From: Lumbricus rubellus | Lineage: Eukaryota; Annelida; Clitellata; Crassiclitellata; Lumbricidae | Assembly (NCBI GenBank): GCA_945859605.1 | Contig: OX243812.1 | Location: forward strand, 47,376,147-47,440,146 | Length of the DNA: 64,000 nucleotides | Reading direction: 5' to 3' | Shown here: positions 22,383 to 31,929 of the stretch, piece after piece | Layout: each line of letters opens with the position of its first letter | Numbering within the stretch: the first letter of the stretch is position 1 | The notes under the pieces: model-generated | Database searches by the model: none | Seen by the model: the letters and a program-made list of their open reading frames with translations, nothing else | Told to the model about the DNA's origin: nothing | Made by a program: the position numbers and the translations under genes

Positions 22383-23567
22383 TGTAGCGGACCAGGGGTT
22401 GGGCGAAAACACCAGGAGCCGAGTACCAACCCCAGTCGTCAAGGTACCCTCAGTCAATCCGCGCAGTACGGCCTTGGCTGTAGACCAAGGACTAGCCTAC
22501 TAGGCTTAAACACTTTTATTGAAGAAACCACGATGATCATATAGAGTTCAGGAGATTTATGTAGCACCACAATCGCTATAGCACTTCAAGAACGAACTGT
22601 TTGTGTCAATTTCTACAGCGCTGGAATCAGAGTTCGTGCGTCGATGCAGCAGTTTATATAGCGCCAGCGTTTGTACGTCGATGCAGCAGTTTATGTAGCG
22701 CCAGAGTTCGTGCGTCGATGCGGCAGTTTATGTAGCGCCAGAGTTCATGAATGGACGGAGTGGATACGAAGCGTTCAGGAATCGAATCGGCGTCGTCGAG
22801 CACAGCAGGCAATAACGCCTGCGTGAAAGGTCGGAGTAGAACCGGGCCGGCGTATCCGCCTCTGCAACAGTAGGATTCGAACCGTCGTCGTAGAGCAGAA
22901 CGGACCTCGTATCCGTCCCTGCAGCACCAACTGCAGACCGTCGTCGAAGGCAGGAAAGACCGTCGTCTCGGTCCCTGCAGCACCAGCCGTTGACCGTCGT
23001 CGAAGGCAGGACGGACCTCGTATCCGTCCCTGCAGCACCAACTGCAGACCGTCGTCGAAGGCAGGAAAGACCGTCGTCCCGGTCCCTGCAGCACCAGCCG
23101 TTGACCGTCGTCGAAGGCAGCTTCGTCCGTCAGCTAGGTTGCGGTAGTCGGAAACCGAACCCCAGTCACGTGGAGGAGCACCTGAAGAGGCCGATGTTCG
23201 AGCTCGAGGCACAGATTCAGGATTTTACCTCTCTCCACAATTGTATCACTCAACGAACGTTTTACCGCTCGTCAAGTCAGATCATCAGCCAGCTACTACG
23301 CGTTTTACGGCGTTCTTCACCAGGCCATTCGTCTGCCTCGAAGCACGGTCAGAACCTCTCTTATATAGGCTCAAGGCTAGGCCAAGCGATGCATGCTAGC
23401 CAGTAGGTGGGCGTATGCTGAGCGCACAATGGAAAATTCCACACATGCACGTATGCTGAGCTAGCAGACAGAGACAAGCGGACGGACAGGCAAACAAGCA
23501 GCGACACAGCAGCAGCGGCAGCAGCAGCAAGCGAGCAAGCAAGCAGCAGCGACGCAATATTTCAACA
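22383..23567 (-). repeat. 3' LTR of Gypsy element (minus strand)
   Basis: Starts TGTAGCGGACC and ends TTCAACA on the plus strand. It matches 28339-29523 essentially base for base. It contains four copies of a unit of about 55 bp built on TGCAGCACCA and CCGTCGTCGAAGGCAGG, and GCGTCGATGCAGCAGTTTAT repeats. Open frames of 138-146 codons over these repeats occur identically in both LTRs and are not genes. A TATA-like CTTATATAGG (element sense CCTATATAAG) lies near 23358. Confidence 0.95.
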
Positions 23568-25097
23568 CCCCTCCCTAACGAAAAATCCGAGGCCCCCTCG
23601 GAGCAACACTGGGGAAGGGGAGAGCAATGCCATTAATAAATGATATATGAAATGCTTAAACTTGACAAACGAAACAAATAAAAACGTACATTTACGTAGC
23701 GCATTTTGATGTACTTAGCGCCACGTAAACAAATAATACCCGTCAACGGTGAATTATGAATTAACAGACAGCTGTCGTCCCATAAGATAGACAACAGAAC
23801 GGCACCGGACGATACGGATATCATATAATGACAACAATTTCAATATGTACAAAATGAGCCTACATCTAACATCTTGAGATAAACGGCAGCGTAACAGAAA
23901 AATACCGTATTGCTCTCACAAATCCTGACAATCAGGTCCCAGATCCACCTGAACAATTAAGTCAGACAGTATTATCGTTTGGTCAATAAAAGTCGCTGGC
24001 TAATCGAAGTAAAAAGTAAACACCACAACGTTTACAATAATTTCAGTCACAATAATAAATCAGACAAGCGACATAAACTCAGGCTGCGTGATCAAAATAG
24101 AACAGAAAATACCTTACTGGTTCCACAAATCCGGACAATTAAGTCCTCGATTAACGATGAAATTGTGCCACATAGTGGTCCACAATCCACAATATTTCTT
24201 TTTCTCTTCGGGTACGAAGTGCCGTTCGTGCACAACCCCCGTATCTCTTTTTTTCTCTGTTTTGGGTACGAAGTGCAAGTCGTGCACAACCCCCCTTTCT
24301 CTTTTTTTTCTGTTTTGGGTACGAAGTGCCGTTCGGGCACAACCCCCTTCTTTTTCCTTTTTTTTTCACAACATTATACAAGTACAAGTAATTAAATCAT
24401 CTTAACTATTAATCGCGTTTGATGCAAATAAATTCCTTTACAAACAATAAAATAAAATAAACACTCAAGCCACATAAGAATTTAAAGCTCAATTTTAACC
24501 TACAACCCTAAACCATCAATATTGCACAGAGCCACCTACGAGAGACTGTCCTCTAAACACATTAATTCCTGCTCTGGCACCAATATCAAAAACGATCAGA
24601 ATGTGAACTTAGCGTGACCTACTTACTGATTTATCAAAGCGAAGCCTGCATGCAAATAATCGCAATTAATTGTGCGATTAATTAAACGATTAACAACAGA
24701 ATCTCATGCAGCTAACCACGAATAACCACACGATTATTCAACCGATTTACACGAAGCATTAGGCCTATAACAGTCCATCTGGGGACAGATAAAAATAATA
24801 ACAATACTGCATTTCTACAATAGAACTGCTCATAAAAATGGTACTTTTCACAAGGAAAATGTTTCTTTTTCCAATAAAAACGAAATGGTTCCTGTTTACC
24901 AAAAAGATGCTTCATCTCCTAATAAAAAGAAAAGGATTCTTTTCACAATTTGAAATAACGCGTCCTTCTCTTGTTGCAAAAATGATACTTTCGCAATAAA
25001 ATTTTGCCTCGTTAAAGAATAAAAAGAATTTCCCCCCTCTTTTTTTGGCGATAAAAGAAAAGGCCTTTAGCCAAAAATGGGAATCTTTTAACATCAC
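23568..25097 (-). other. Gypsy 3' non-coding region and polypurine tract
   Basis: About 1.5 kb of AT-rich sequence between the gag-pro ORF stop and the 3' LTR. Directly next to the LTR the element sense reads TTAGGGAGGGG, a good polypurine tract for plus-strand priming. Three diverged copies of a segment reading GGGTACGAAGTGC lie near 24210-24330. A related region exists in the other copy at 44022-45904. No env-like ORF. Confidence 0.7.
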
Positions 25098-28000
25098 TCA
25101 CTCGCAACATCCTGCGTCGTCGTGCGCGGGACCTGCACGCCGTCTACTTGAACCGGATTGGTCGACGAGTGGTACGGTGAGGTCGACCGGGACCAACCCC
25201 TGCTTCGTCGGGGTTTTCGTCGTGCAAACTTTCTTCGGTTCCAGACGCTCTGTTCCTTGCGCCTTCGTCATCTGCACCATGTCGATCCCTGGAAGTCGTT
25301 CTTTCCGCTGCAAGCGTTCCTTTCCAGCGGTGTGTTGTGGCCGACAGCTCGAAGAAGCTGTGGCGCTTCCGGTCACTTCAGGATGTGACCTTCCGGTCGC
25401 TTCCGCGGTCGGCTCGCTCCACTCCCCTTTCGTTCTCCCGTGGCAGTGGCGAAGTTTATCAACGTGTGATACGAAGGACTTGGCCTTCGGCGACTTTTGG
25501 AGGAGGTAGTTGACCGGACCACACGCCCGCACAATCCGGAATGGACCCGTGAAGTTACGTTGAAACTTCGGGCTGCGTCCGACGAACTTCCGTGGGCTGA
25601 AGTAGTAGACCCAGTCACCTTCCTCGAACTTTGCAGGGCGCACTCGCAAGTCGTAGTTGTGCTTGCGTCTCTCGGCGCTCTTCTTGAGGCTTTTCCGCGC
25701 AGTGCCGTACGCCTTCTCGAATTTCTCCGACAGTTCGGCCACGTAAGACAGATAGACGAATCTCTCCCAAACCAGTCTATTAGGATCTGGTCGAAATCCT
25801 CCGGGGTCAAAGGTCACAAGTTCACAGTTCAAAAACCAATCACAGATAACGAAACCGACTCGAACAGGGCTAATCTTTCCCTGGAGACATCCACAATACG
25901 AATCAATTGTGCAGAAACACAATACGCAAGAGAGAACCCAAAGACAGACAATCCATCCGGAAAAAGGATTGGAATCCTTCCGTGTCAGACGAGGCCTAAT
26001 CAATTTGTCGTGACCAGAACAAGAATGCAAAGACACATATTTCTTCTTAGCGAGGACTACATTGGCGGAACATTCATCGACAGCAGGTTCAACGAAACCG
26101 GTGGCCAACATCTGGTCCAGTTCTGCATCAATAGCAGCCTGATACGGAAGCGGTTGTCTCCGCAAAGGTTGTCTCACCGAACGAGAGTCTCCAGTATCGA
26201 TTTTCTGCTGAGAAATCATGGTACTCTCCAAGTCATGGTCAGTATTCGAGAAAATGCTTTCATCCTCGACCAATAACTCCTTCAGTCGTTCTCTCACATC
26301 GGCCGGGACATCCTCAGAAATTTCGTCCATTAACTTCCCGATCACAGGGTTGTCGTCAGCAGCACCCGTCTGTCTCTCATTGTCTTCCTCAACCTTGACG
26401 GGATGTAAGTCGCCCAACATTTGATTAGCTGCCAACAGGGCGGGTTGCTCATTTAAATTTACAACAGGAATGCAAGCATTATCGGCATCATCACCCAACA
26501 CAACTCTGGCTACATGGAACCCAGGCTGGATTTCTTTGGACTCAGTCATCCAGGCTTGTGCGGAGGTCGTCAAATCACGATACTGAGTTTTACATGGTAC
26601 ATCACAATCCGAACGAGGAAGAACAGTTGTCTCCTCAGCAACCACAACCCTGCGACACCAAAGCGAGCCATTGCCCTTAACCAAAGGAATGCGGCGTCGA
26701 CCAATAAAAAGTGCGCATTGTCCAAAACCTAAGCGACAACGATGCTGCCTCAACCAATCCATGCCAAGCATTGGTTCACCAATCTGATCAGAGACAAGAA
26801 AACTAGTGTCGATAGAAAACCCTCTAGAAATCTTAATCGGAGCATCAATCTGACCCAAGACTCTAATCTGCGTCCCATTAGCAGCCAAAAGAATGCGATT
26901 GCTAGGCTGGAGCGGCAAACCATCAACATCAGCAGAGGGAACCAGGCTTACCTCCGACCCAGTGTCCACTAGGCAAGTTCTTTGCTGTCCGTTGATCGTT
27001 CCACGGATGTAGATCGCGTTGTTTGTCACACCCGATGCTCGGTCTCTCGTTGTATGGTTCGTGACGGTTGTTCCGTTCTGCCCAGACGTCGGTGGGTCCG
27101 AGGTGCGTGCGTCGTCACTTCGGTTGGAGAACTGCTGACGCTGGCGACACCGGCGAGCCACGTGGCCCACCTGTCCACAGCTGAAGCAGGTTATCCCGCG
27201 TCCGGGACCACCTGAAGCGTTTCCTCGAGGCGGAGACGGAGGAGTAGGAACGGTAGATGGAACCGTCCGAGGAGCAGTTGGTTCAGCGCCGAAACTCGTC
27301 CGTTGCGAGCTTCTGAGTTCGTCCAGCTGTCGGCAGATCCTTCCTTCCATGTCTTGTTGCCACTTGCGTTGCGAAGCGAAGAAGCTGTCCAATTGAGACT
27401 GGAGCTGTCCACCGGCGTCGACTTCTTGAGACCCTCGCACTCGGTTGGCAGGTCTTCGACGATCCTCCATGTCCGACGTCTGTTGGTACGCGGACAGGCG
27501 TAGAGCTGTTCGATACGCCTCGTCGATGGTTTTCGGCTCTCGTTCTCTCACCTTGAGAGACAGCTCCCGGTCGCGGATCGCTTCAAGGAAAGCGTCCTTC
27601 GCAAGAATTTCCGTCGTTTCGTTGGACGGGACCGGGTAGGCAAGGACGACGAGTCTCCGGATGTCGTGCAGCAAGTCGCCAAGGGTTTCATCAGCTCGCT
27701 GTCGGCGATAATAGAGTTGAGCTCGGAAAGTCTCAGCTTGACCCTCCGACCCGTAGCGTTGGCGTAGTCTCACGACGAGCTGTTCGTACGTCACTTCGGT
27801 GCTGGCTCCGAAATCCCACAGCAGCTGCGTTGCCGCCTTTTCCAAGGAACAGCGGAGGAAGTCGACTTTATCGGCTGCAGTCCATCGGTTGTGTCTTGCG
27901 CAGACGTCGAATTGTGCCAGGAATGACTCGAGGGATCCGGTTCCATCGAATTTTCCGGGCTTCATGGGATTCTTCTTTTCACCGACCATGCGACCGACGT

Positions 28001-28223
28001 TTTCCAAGACTTTTGATTCCAGTCTGTTCGCGTCTATTCCCGAAATCAGCACGGTTTTGCGGTCCTTCTTCGGTGCGTCCTCGAAGTCGATTTTCTCGAG
28101 GAATCGGCTGGACTCGACCTCGTAGTCGACCAAGAGGTCCCTTCCTCGTCCGACGGCGGGTGTAGAAGTCGTTGGAAAGCCAGCGGCGTTTCCGTCCATG
28201 TCTCCGATCAGAGGACTCCACAT
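25098..28223 (-). CDS. Gypsy gag-protease polyprotein with collapsed pol
   Basis: A 1041-residue open frame. Gag spans about residues 1-340 (PGKFDGTGSLESFLAQFDVC capsid-like region). A CCHC zinc knuckle follows (CFSCGQVGHVARRC), then an aspartic protease (LVDTGSEVSLVP). The start of reverse transcriptase is visible (LDQMLATGFVEPAVDECSAN, then a degraded motif A region around CTIDSYCG). RT catalytic YxDD, RNase H and the DDE part of integrase are missing. The frame resumes at the integrase C-terminus (PDPNRLVWERF, AERRKHNYDLRVRPAKF, GDWVYY, then a GPY/F-like NFTGPFRIVR). The frame stays open across the loss, so the particle protein and protease could still be made while RT and integrase must come from elsewhere. 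The ATG at 28223 lies about 100 bases from the primer binding site. Confidence 0.85.
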   Translation of the reverse strand: MWSPLIGDMDGNAAGFPTTSTPAVGRGRDLLVDYEVESSRFLEKIDFEDAPKKDRKTVLISGIDANRLESKVLENVGRMVGEKKNPMKPGKFDGTGSLESFLAQFDVCARHNRWTAADKVDFLRCSLEKAATQLLWDFGASTEVTYEQLVVRLRQRYGSEGQAETFRAQLYYRRQRADETLGDLLHDIRRLVVLAYPVPSNETTEILAKDAFLEAIRDRELSLKVREREPKTIDEAYRTALRLSAYQQTSDMEDRRRPANRVRGSQEVDAGGQLQSQLDSFFASQRKWQQDMEGRICRQLDELRSSQRTSFGAEPTAPRTVPSTVPTPPSPPRGNASGGPGRGITCFSCGQVGHVARRCRQRQQFSNRSDDARTSDPPTSGQNGTTVTNHTTRDRASGVTNNAIYIRGTINGQQRTCLVDTGSEVSLVPSADVDGLPLQPSNRILLAANGTQIRVLGQIDAPIKISRGFSIDTSFLVSDQIGEPMLGMDWLRQHRCRLGFGQCALFIGRRRIPLVKGNGSLWCRRVVVAEETTVLPRSDCDVPCKTQYRDLTTSAQAWMTESKEIQPGFHVARVVLGDDADNACIPVVNLNEQPALLAANQMLGDLHPVKVEEDNERQTGAADDNPVIGKLMDEISEDVPADVRERLKELLVEDESIFSNTDHDLESTMISQQKIDTGDSRSVRQPLRRQPLPYQAAIDAELDQMLATGFVEPAVDECSANVVLAKKKYVSLHSCSGHDKLIRPRLTRKDSNPFSGWIVCLWVLSCVLCFCTIDSYCGCLQGKISPVRVGFVICDWFLNCELVTFDPGGFRPDPNRLVWERFVYLSYVAELSEKFEKAYGTARKSLKKSAERRKHNYDLRVRPAKFEEGDWVYYFSPRKFVGRSPKFQRNFTGPFRIVRACGPVNYLLQKSPKAKSFVSHVDKLRHCHGRTKGEWSEPTAEATGRSHPEVTGSATASSSCRPQHTAGKERLQRKERLPGIDMVQMTKAQGTERLEPKKVCTTKTPTKQGLVPVDLTVPLVDQSGSSRRRAGPAHDDAGCCE

Positions 28224-28322
28224 TGTCGCCGTCTGTCGATATTTTCACCAGTTCGTAGAAGTGCAGCGAATCACTTTCGCGGAATCAGCTTGAAGCAGTC
28301 CAGAATTTTTCCAGTCACCCCA

Positions 28323-28335
28323 CTTCACGGTGCCA
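28323..28335 (-). promoter_or_regulatory. Primer binding site of minus-strand Gypsy
   Basis: Three bases after the 5' LTR the element reads TGGCACCGTGAAG. It begins with the TGG expected opposite a tRNA CCA end. The plus-strand copy has TGGTCCCGCGAAG at the same offset. I did not assign the tRNA. Confidence 0.6.
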
Positions 28336-28338
28336 GTT

Positions 28339-29523
28339 TGTAGCGGACCAGGGGTTGGGCGAAAACACCAGGAGCCGAGTACCAACCCCAGTCGTCAAGG
28401 TACCCTCAGTCAATCCGCGCAGTACGGCCTTGGCTGTAGACCAAGGACTAGCCTACTAGGCTTAAACACTTTTATTGAAGAAACCACGATGATCATATAG
28501 AGTTCAGGAGATTTATGTAGCACCACAATCGCTATAGCACTTCAAGAACGAACTGTTTGTGTCAATTTCTACAGCGCTGGAATCAGAGTTCGTGCGTCGA
28601 TGCAGCAGTTTATATAGCGCCAGCGTTTGTACGTCGATGCAGCAGTTTATGTAGCGCCAGAGTTCGTGCGTCGATGCGGCAGTTTATGTAGCGCCAGAGT
28701 TCATGAATGGACGGAGTGGATACGAAGCGTTCAGGAATCGAATCGGCGTCGTCGAGCACAGCAGGCAATAACGCCTGCGTGAAAGGTCGGAGTAGAACCG
28801 GGCCGGCGTATCCGCCTCTGCAACAGTAGGATTCGAACCGTCGTCGTAGAGCAGAACGGACCTCGTATCCGTCCCTGCAGCACCAACTGCAGACCGTCGT
28901 CGAAGGCAGGAAAGACCGTCGTCTCGGTCCCTGCAGCACCAGCCGTTGACCGTCGTCGAAGGCAGGACGGACCTCGTATCCGTCCCTGCAGCACCAACTG
29001 CAGACCGTCGTCGAAGGCAGGAAAGACCGTCGTCCCGGTCCCTGCAGCACCAGCCGTTGACCGTCGTCGAAGGCAGCTTCGTCCGTCAGCTAGGTTGCGG
29101 TAGTCGGAAACCGAACCCCAGTCACGTGGAGGAGCACCTGAAGAGGCCGATGTTCGAGCTCGAGGCACAGATTCAGGATTTTACCTCTCTCCACAATTGT
29201 ATCACTCAACGAACGTTTTACCGCTCGTCAAGTCAGATCATCAGCCAGCTACTACGCGTTTTACGGCGTTCTTCACCAGGCCATTCGTCTGCCTCGAAGC
29301 ACGGTCAGAACCTCTCTTATATAGGCTCAAGGCTAGGCCAAGCGATGCATGCTAGCCAGTAGGTGGGCGTATGCTGAGCGCACAATGGAAAATTCCACAC
29401 ATGCACGTATGCTGAGCTAGCAGACAGAGACAAGCGGACGGACAGGCAAACAAGCAGCGACACAGCAGCAGCGGCAGCAGCAGCAAGCGAGCAAGCAAGC
29501 AGCAGCAACGCAATATTTCAACA
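28339..29523 (-). repeat. 5' LTR of Gypsy element (minus strand)
   Basis: Direct repeat of 22383-23567; only about one base differs in the part I compared (GCAGCGACGC versus GCAGCAACGC near the end). It holds the promoter (TATATAAG in element sense near 29318) and an AATAAA-type signal near the R region. Confidence 0.95.
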
Positions 29524-29529
29524 CCGAAG

Positions 29530-29624
29530 GCCATTAGCGACGCCCTCCTCCTTTACCCAGGCTTGGGGCTGGCACTGGCAGAGTGCATTCAGTGGCGGAG
29601 TTTCAATGTCTCGCGCGAGTGTGC

Positions 29625-29650
<26 letters not shown>
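29530..29650 (-). repeat. RTE LINE 5' end fragment and GT microsatellite
   Basis: CCCTCCTCCTTTACCCAGG and the GCTTGGGGCTGGCACTGG that follows match, with changes, the 5' end of the RTE LINE near 21168-21210. A (GT)n run follows at 29618-29650. The LTR element therefore borders a LINE fragment only on this side. Confidence 0.55.
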
Positions 29651-29655
<5 letters not shown>

Positions 29656-29822
29656 TGCTCTTGCGCGGATCTACATGTACAATTGTAGGCCCTACACCAT
29701 ACGGCGTACGCCTACACTGTGTCTCGATGAAAAATAGATCCCTTACTTAATGTTTACAAAGACTAAGCTTACCCGAAAATTAAGCTAATATCCACACAAT
29801 TGTAGCCTACATGCAGTATCAT

Positions 29823-31578
29823 CAAGGCCGTAGCCAGGATTTTATTTCGGGGGGTGTTTTCAGTGGCCAAAATTTCCTCTTTTTTTAGTCGTCCGGTCGA
29901 AAATTTTTGAAATATTTTCCATTTTCGCCGTCAAAATTTCTGATGTTGTTCATCCAGCAGCAACGAAGGTCGCTTTGTACCAGATTCTATGTAAAGAATG
30001 TCTGGATCAGTAGGTATTGGTTGTAGGTTTACAGTTGTGGGAATTGACTGAGGTTGAGTTGGATTTATTGTAAAATAATTATGTTGACACGAAACTGTGA
30101 CGTTCGGTCTCAAACGCTCAGCGAGTTGAATATCATCAGTGCTGAAATGTTGAAGGATCCGGTTGTGGTGCTTTGATAGTTGAGTAAACGATAATTCGCA
30201 TATTATCAAGCGAGGATACACGCGTATGAGCGCGGCAAACAGTTGGTACCGGTGTGCCGTTCTGTAGTTAACACCAAATTCTATCAAATAAAATGCCTTA
30301 TGATGTAAATCATTGGGTGCAAACTTACGTGCTTGAATGTAAACACTACCTCTCTGATATGCTAAAACTAGGTGTAGTGCTGTAGCCGTTCTTTCTTCCT
30401 CTATAATTTGTGCATGTGCTTGTTTTAACGAAGCAAAATCCATAATTTCAATAGGATATGTAGGGTTGTCTAAATTCAATGGATAGTCATTGTCGTGATT
30501 TAGAATATACTGCTCGTATTCTTCAATCTTCAGACGTATCTGAGGAAGAATCGAGTCCCGAAAAAGTTTAGTATCCTGAGATTCAGCGGTTGGTCTTCCA
30601 TGAGGTCGCTTCGGCGTTCTCTTGAGGATGTTGTTGATATCGCGTAAATGTTCCTCGAATCGTTCTTTTTCATCATTATTATTCTCAAACACGATGTTAA
30701 TTGCTAGGTCGATTGCCTCGTTTGAAAACTTAGCCGCATCCTTAATGGAGTCAGACATTTTTAACTGATTTAATACAGCAACTACCGTACTTATCGCAAA
30801 ATCAAAAAAAGCCACTGTGAGATGTACAACAAAACGTTGTTAATGCTTCAAATTTACCTATTTACAGAGTCGTCCCTACAATGGATGAATCATACTACGC
30901 AAGCGCGAGCCTACTGTAACAGGTGTTTCTGCATTGTCATATATTGATTGCTGTATGACGAAAGCCAGGGAGCGAACGAACGAGGCTGTGGCTGGAGAAA
31001 CTATTGATCTCTTTATGGTACAGGCTAGGCAGACCTTCTCGCTCAGTATGCTGTGAGTCAATACCGTATTCTGTTGTTGTTCTGCACTGATTAAGATGAT
31101 TGTTAAAACAATAAGAAAACCCTCAGCTAATTAATTAACCTGAGAATTTGTTAACTGGTTTCTATACCACCATTTAAACTTAATTTTTCTTCAATATCAG
31201 GCTTCTTAAAAAAAAGTCAAGTTGCTAACTTTACATCAGGAAATAATAAAAGACCCTAAAGGAGAAGAGGAGGAATCAGGGGGAAATAATAAAAGACTAC
31301 TAACCACGGTACTACCGAGCTATCCACTGCACTACCGAGCACCCCCCTCAGGAAATAATAAAAGACATCCAAAGGGCAAAATATACATCTACTGTCGTTA
31401 ACTTCGATTTTTCAGATCGAAACAACGAAATTTAGTCTATTATTTTGTTTTGGAGGGTGTTTTATGGCTTTTTCCATGCTTTTTTTCATCACGAATTAAA
31501 AAATGCAATAGTTTTTTATGCATTTTTCATTTCGGGGGGATGTTCAAACACCCAAAACACCCCCTGTCTACGGCCTTG
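29823..31578 (-). mobile_element. TIR element of 1.76 kb with one unknown ORF
   Basis: The ends are CAAGGCCGTAGCCAGG and, inverted, CAAGGCCGTAGACAGG. Both continue inward with TTTCGGGGGG-type words near the ends. The flanks are AGTATCAT (29815-29822) and AGTATAAT (31579-31586), an 8-bp duplication with one change, compatible with hAT. No hAT transposase is present. A single intact minus-strand ORF fills half the element. Imperfect GGAAATAATAAAAGAC repeats lie at 31235-31370. Confidence 0.6.
29931..30815 (-). CDS. Unknown 294-residue protein carried by TIR element
   Basis: I do not recognise this protein. It is intact, acidic to neutral and without membrane segments. The N-terminal third is helical and charged (SIKDAAKFSNEAIDLAI; EKERFEEHLRDINNIL), with a basic patch RTPKRPHGRPT. 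A central region reads ALHLVLAYQRGSVYIQARKF. Then comes a possible helix-turn-helix with YRTAHRYQLFAALIRVYPRL and CELSFTQLSKHHNRI. The C-terminus is proline- and threonine-rich. The YRTAHRY part recalls small phage/plasmid DNA-binding domains in which a T-A-x-R-Y motif sits in a recognition helix; this is a resemblance only. An alternative start lies at the Met at 30758 (MSDSIK). It could be a replication or DNA-binding factor of the mobile element. Confidence 0.65.
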   Translation of the reverse strand: MAFFDFAISTVVAVLNQLKMSDSIKDAAKFSNEAIDLAINIVFENNNDEKERFEEHLRDINNILKRTPKRPHGRPTAESQDTKLFRDSILPQIRLKIEEYEQYILNHDNDYPLNLDNPTYPIEIMDFASLKQAHAQIIEEERTATALHLVLAYQRGSVYIQARKFAPNDLHHKAFYLIEFGVNYRTAHRYQLFAALIRVYPRLIICELSFTQLSKHHNRILQHFSTDDIQLAERLRPNVTVSCQHNYFTINPTQPQSIPTTVNLQPIPTDPDILYIESGTKRPSLLLDEQHQKF

Positions 31579-31929
31579 AGTATAATATTTGTTTGAAAAT
31601 AATTTATGACTTAATTTGATGCAGCACAAGGAAAGAAATTGAATCCCAAAAATTAATAATTGGTAAAATTGAAAATTTTCCTCATAGGTCCTTGCTTATT
31701 CAGACGCTTTCGACGTAGTCATCGATGGAGTTTATAGCCTACGTACGTCACTTATTTTGGTGTAAGCAATTAAGAAATATGGCATTTTACAGAAGAAAAT
31801 TAAAATTTTAATCGAAGTAAGCTTATTGCCGGAAGAAAAAGATTATGGAACGAAAAGGGATCTGAACAAATTTCAGACAGAATCTGGTGTCTGTCGTCTT
31901 TAAGTCAACTGTTCGTTAAATTTTTTTGC

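Larger units (their letters stand above)
22383..29523 (-). mobile_element. Ty3/Gypsy LTR retrotransposon, internally deleted
   Basis: Two near-identical 1185-bp LTRs in direct repeat flank about 4.8 kb on the minus strand. The LTR ends are TG...CA (TGTTGA...GCTACA in element sense). Element order is 5' LTR (right), primer binding site, gag-protease ORF, long 3' non-coding part, polypurine tract, 3' LTR (left). The near identity of the LTRs means a recent insertion. Flanking bases (GGTTAC and CCGAAG) do not match, so the locus may have recombined after insertion. Confidence 0.9.

Noticed and set aside
22654..23406. Open frames of 138-146 codons repeated identically at 28610-29362
   Set aside because: They lie in the LTRs and arise from GTCGTCGAAGG-type repeats; identical in both LTRs because the LTRs are identical.
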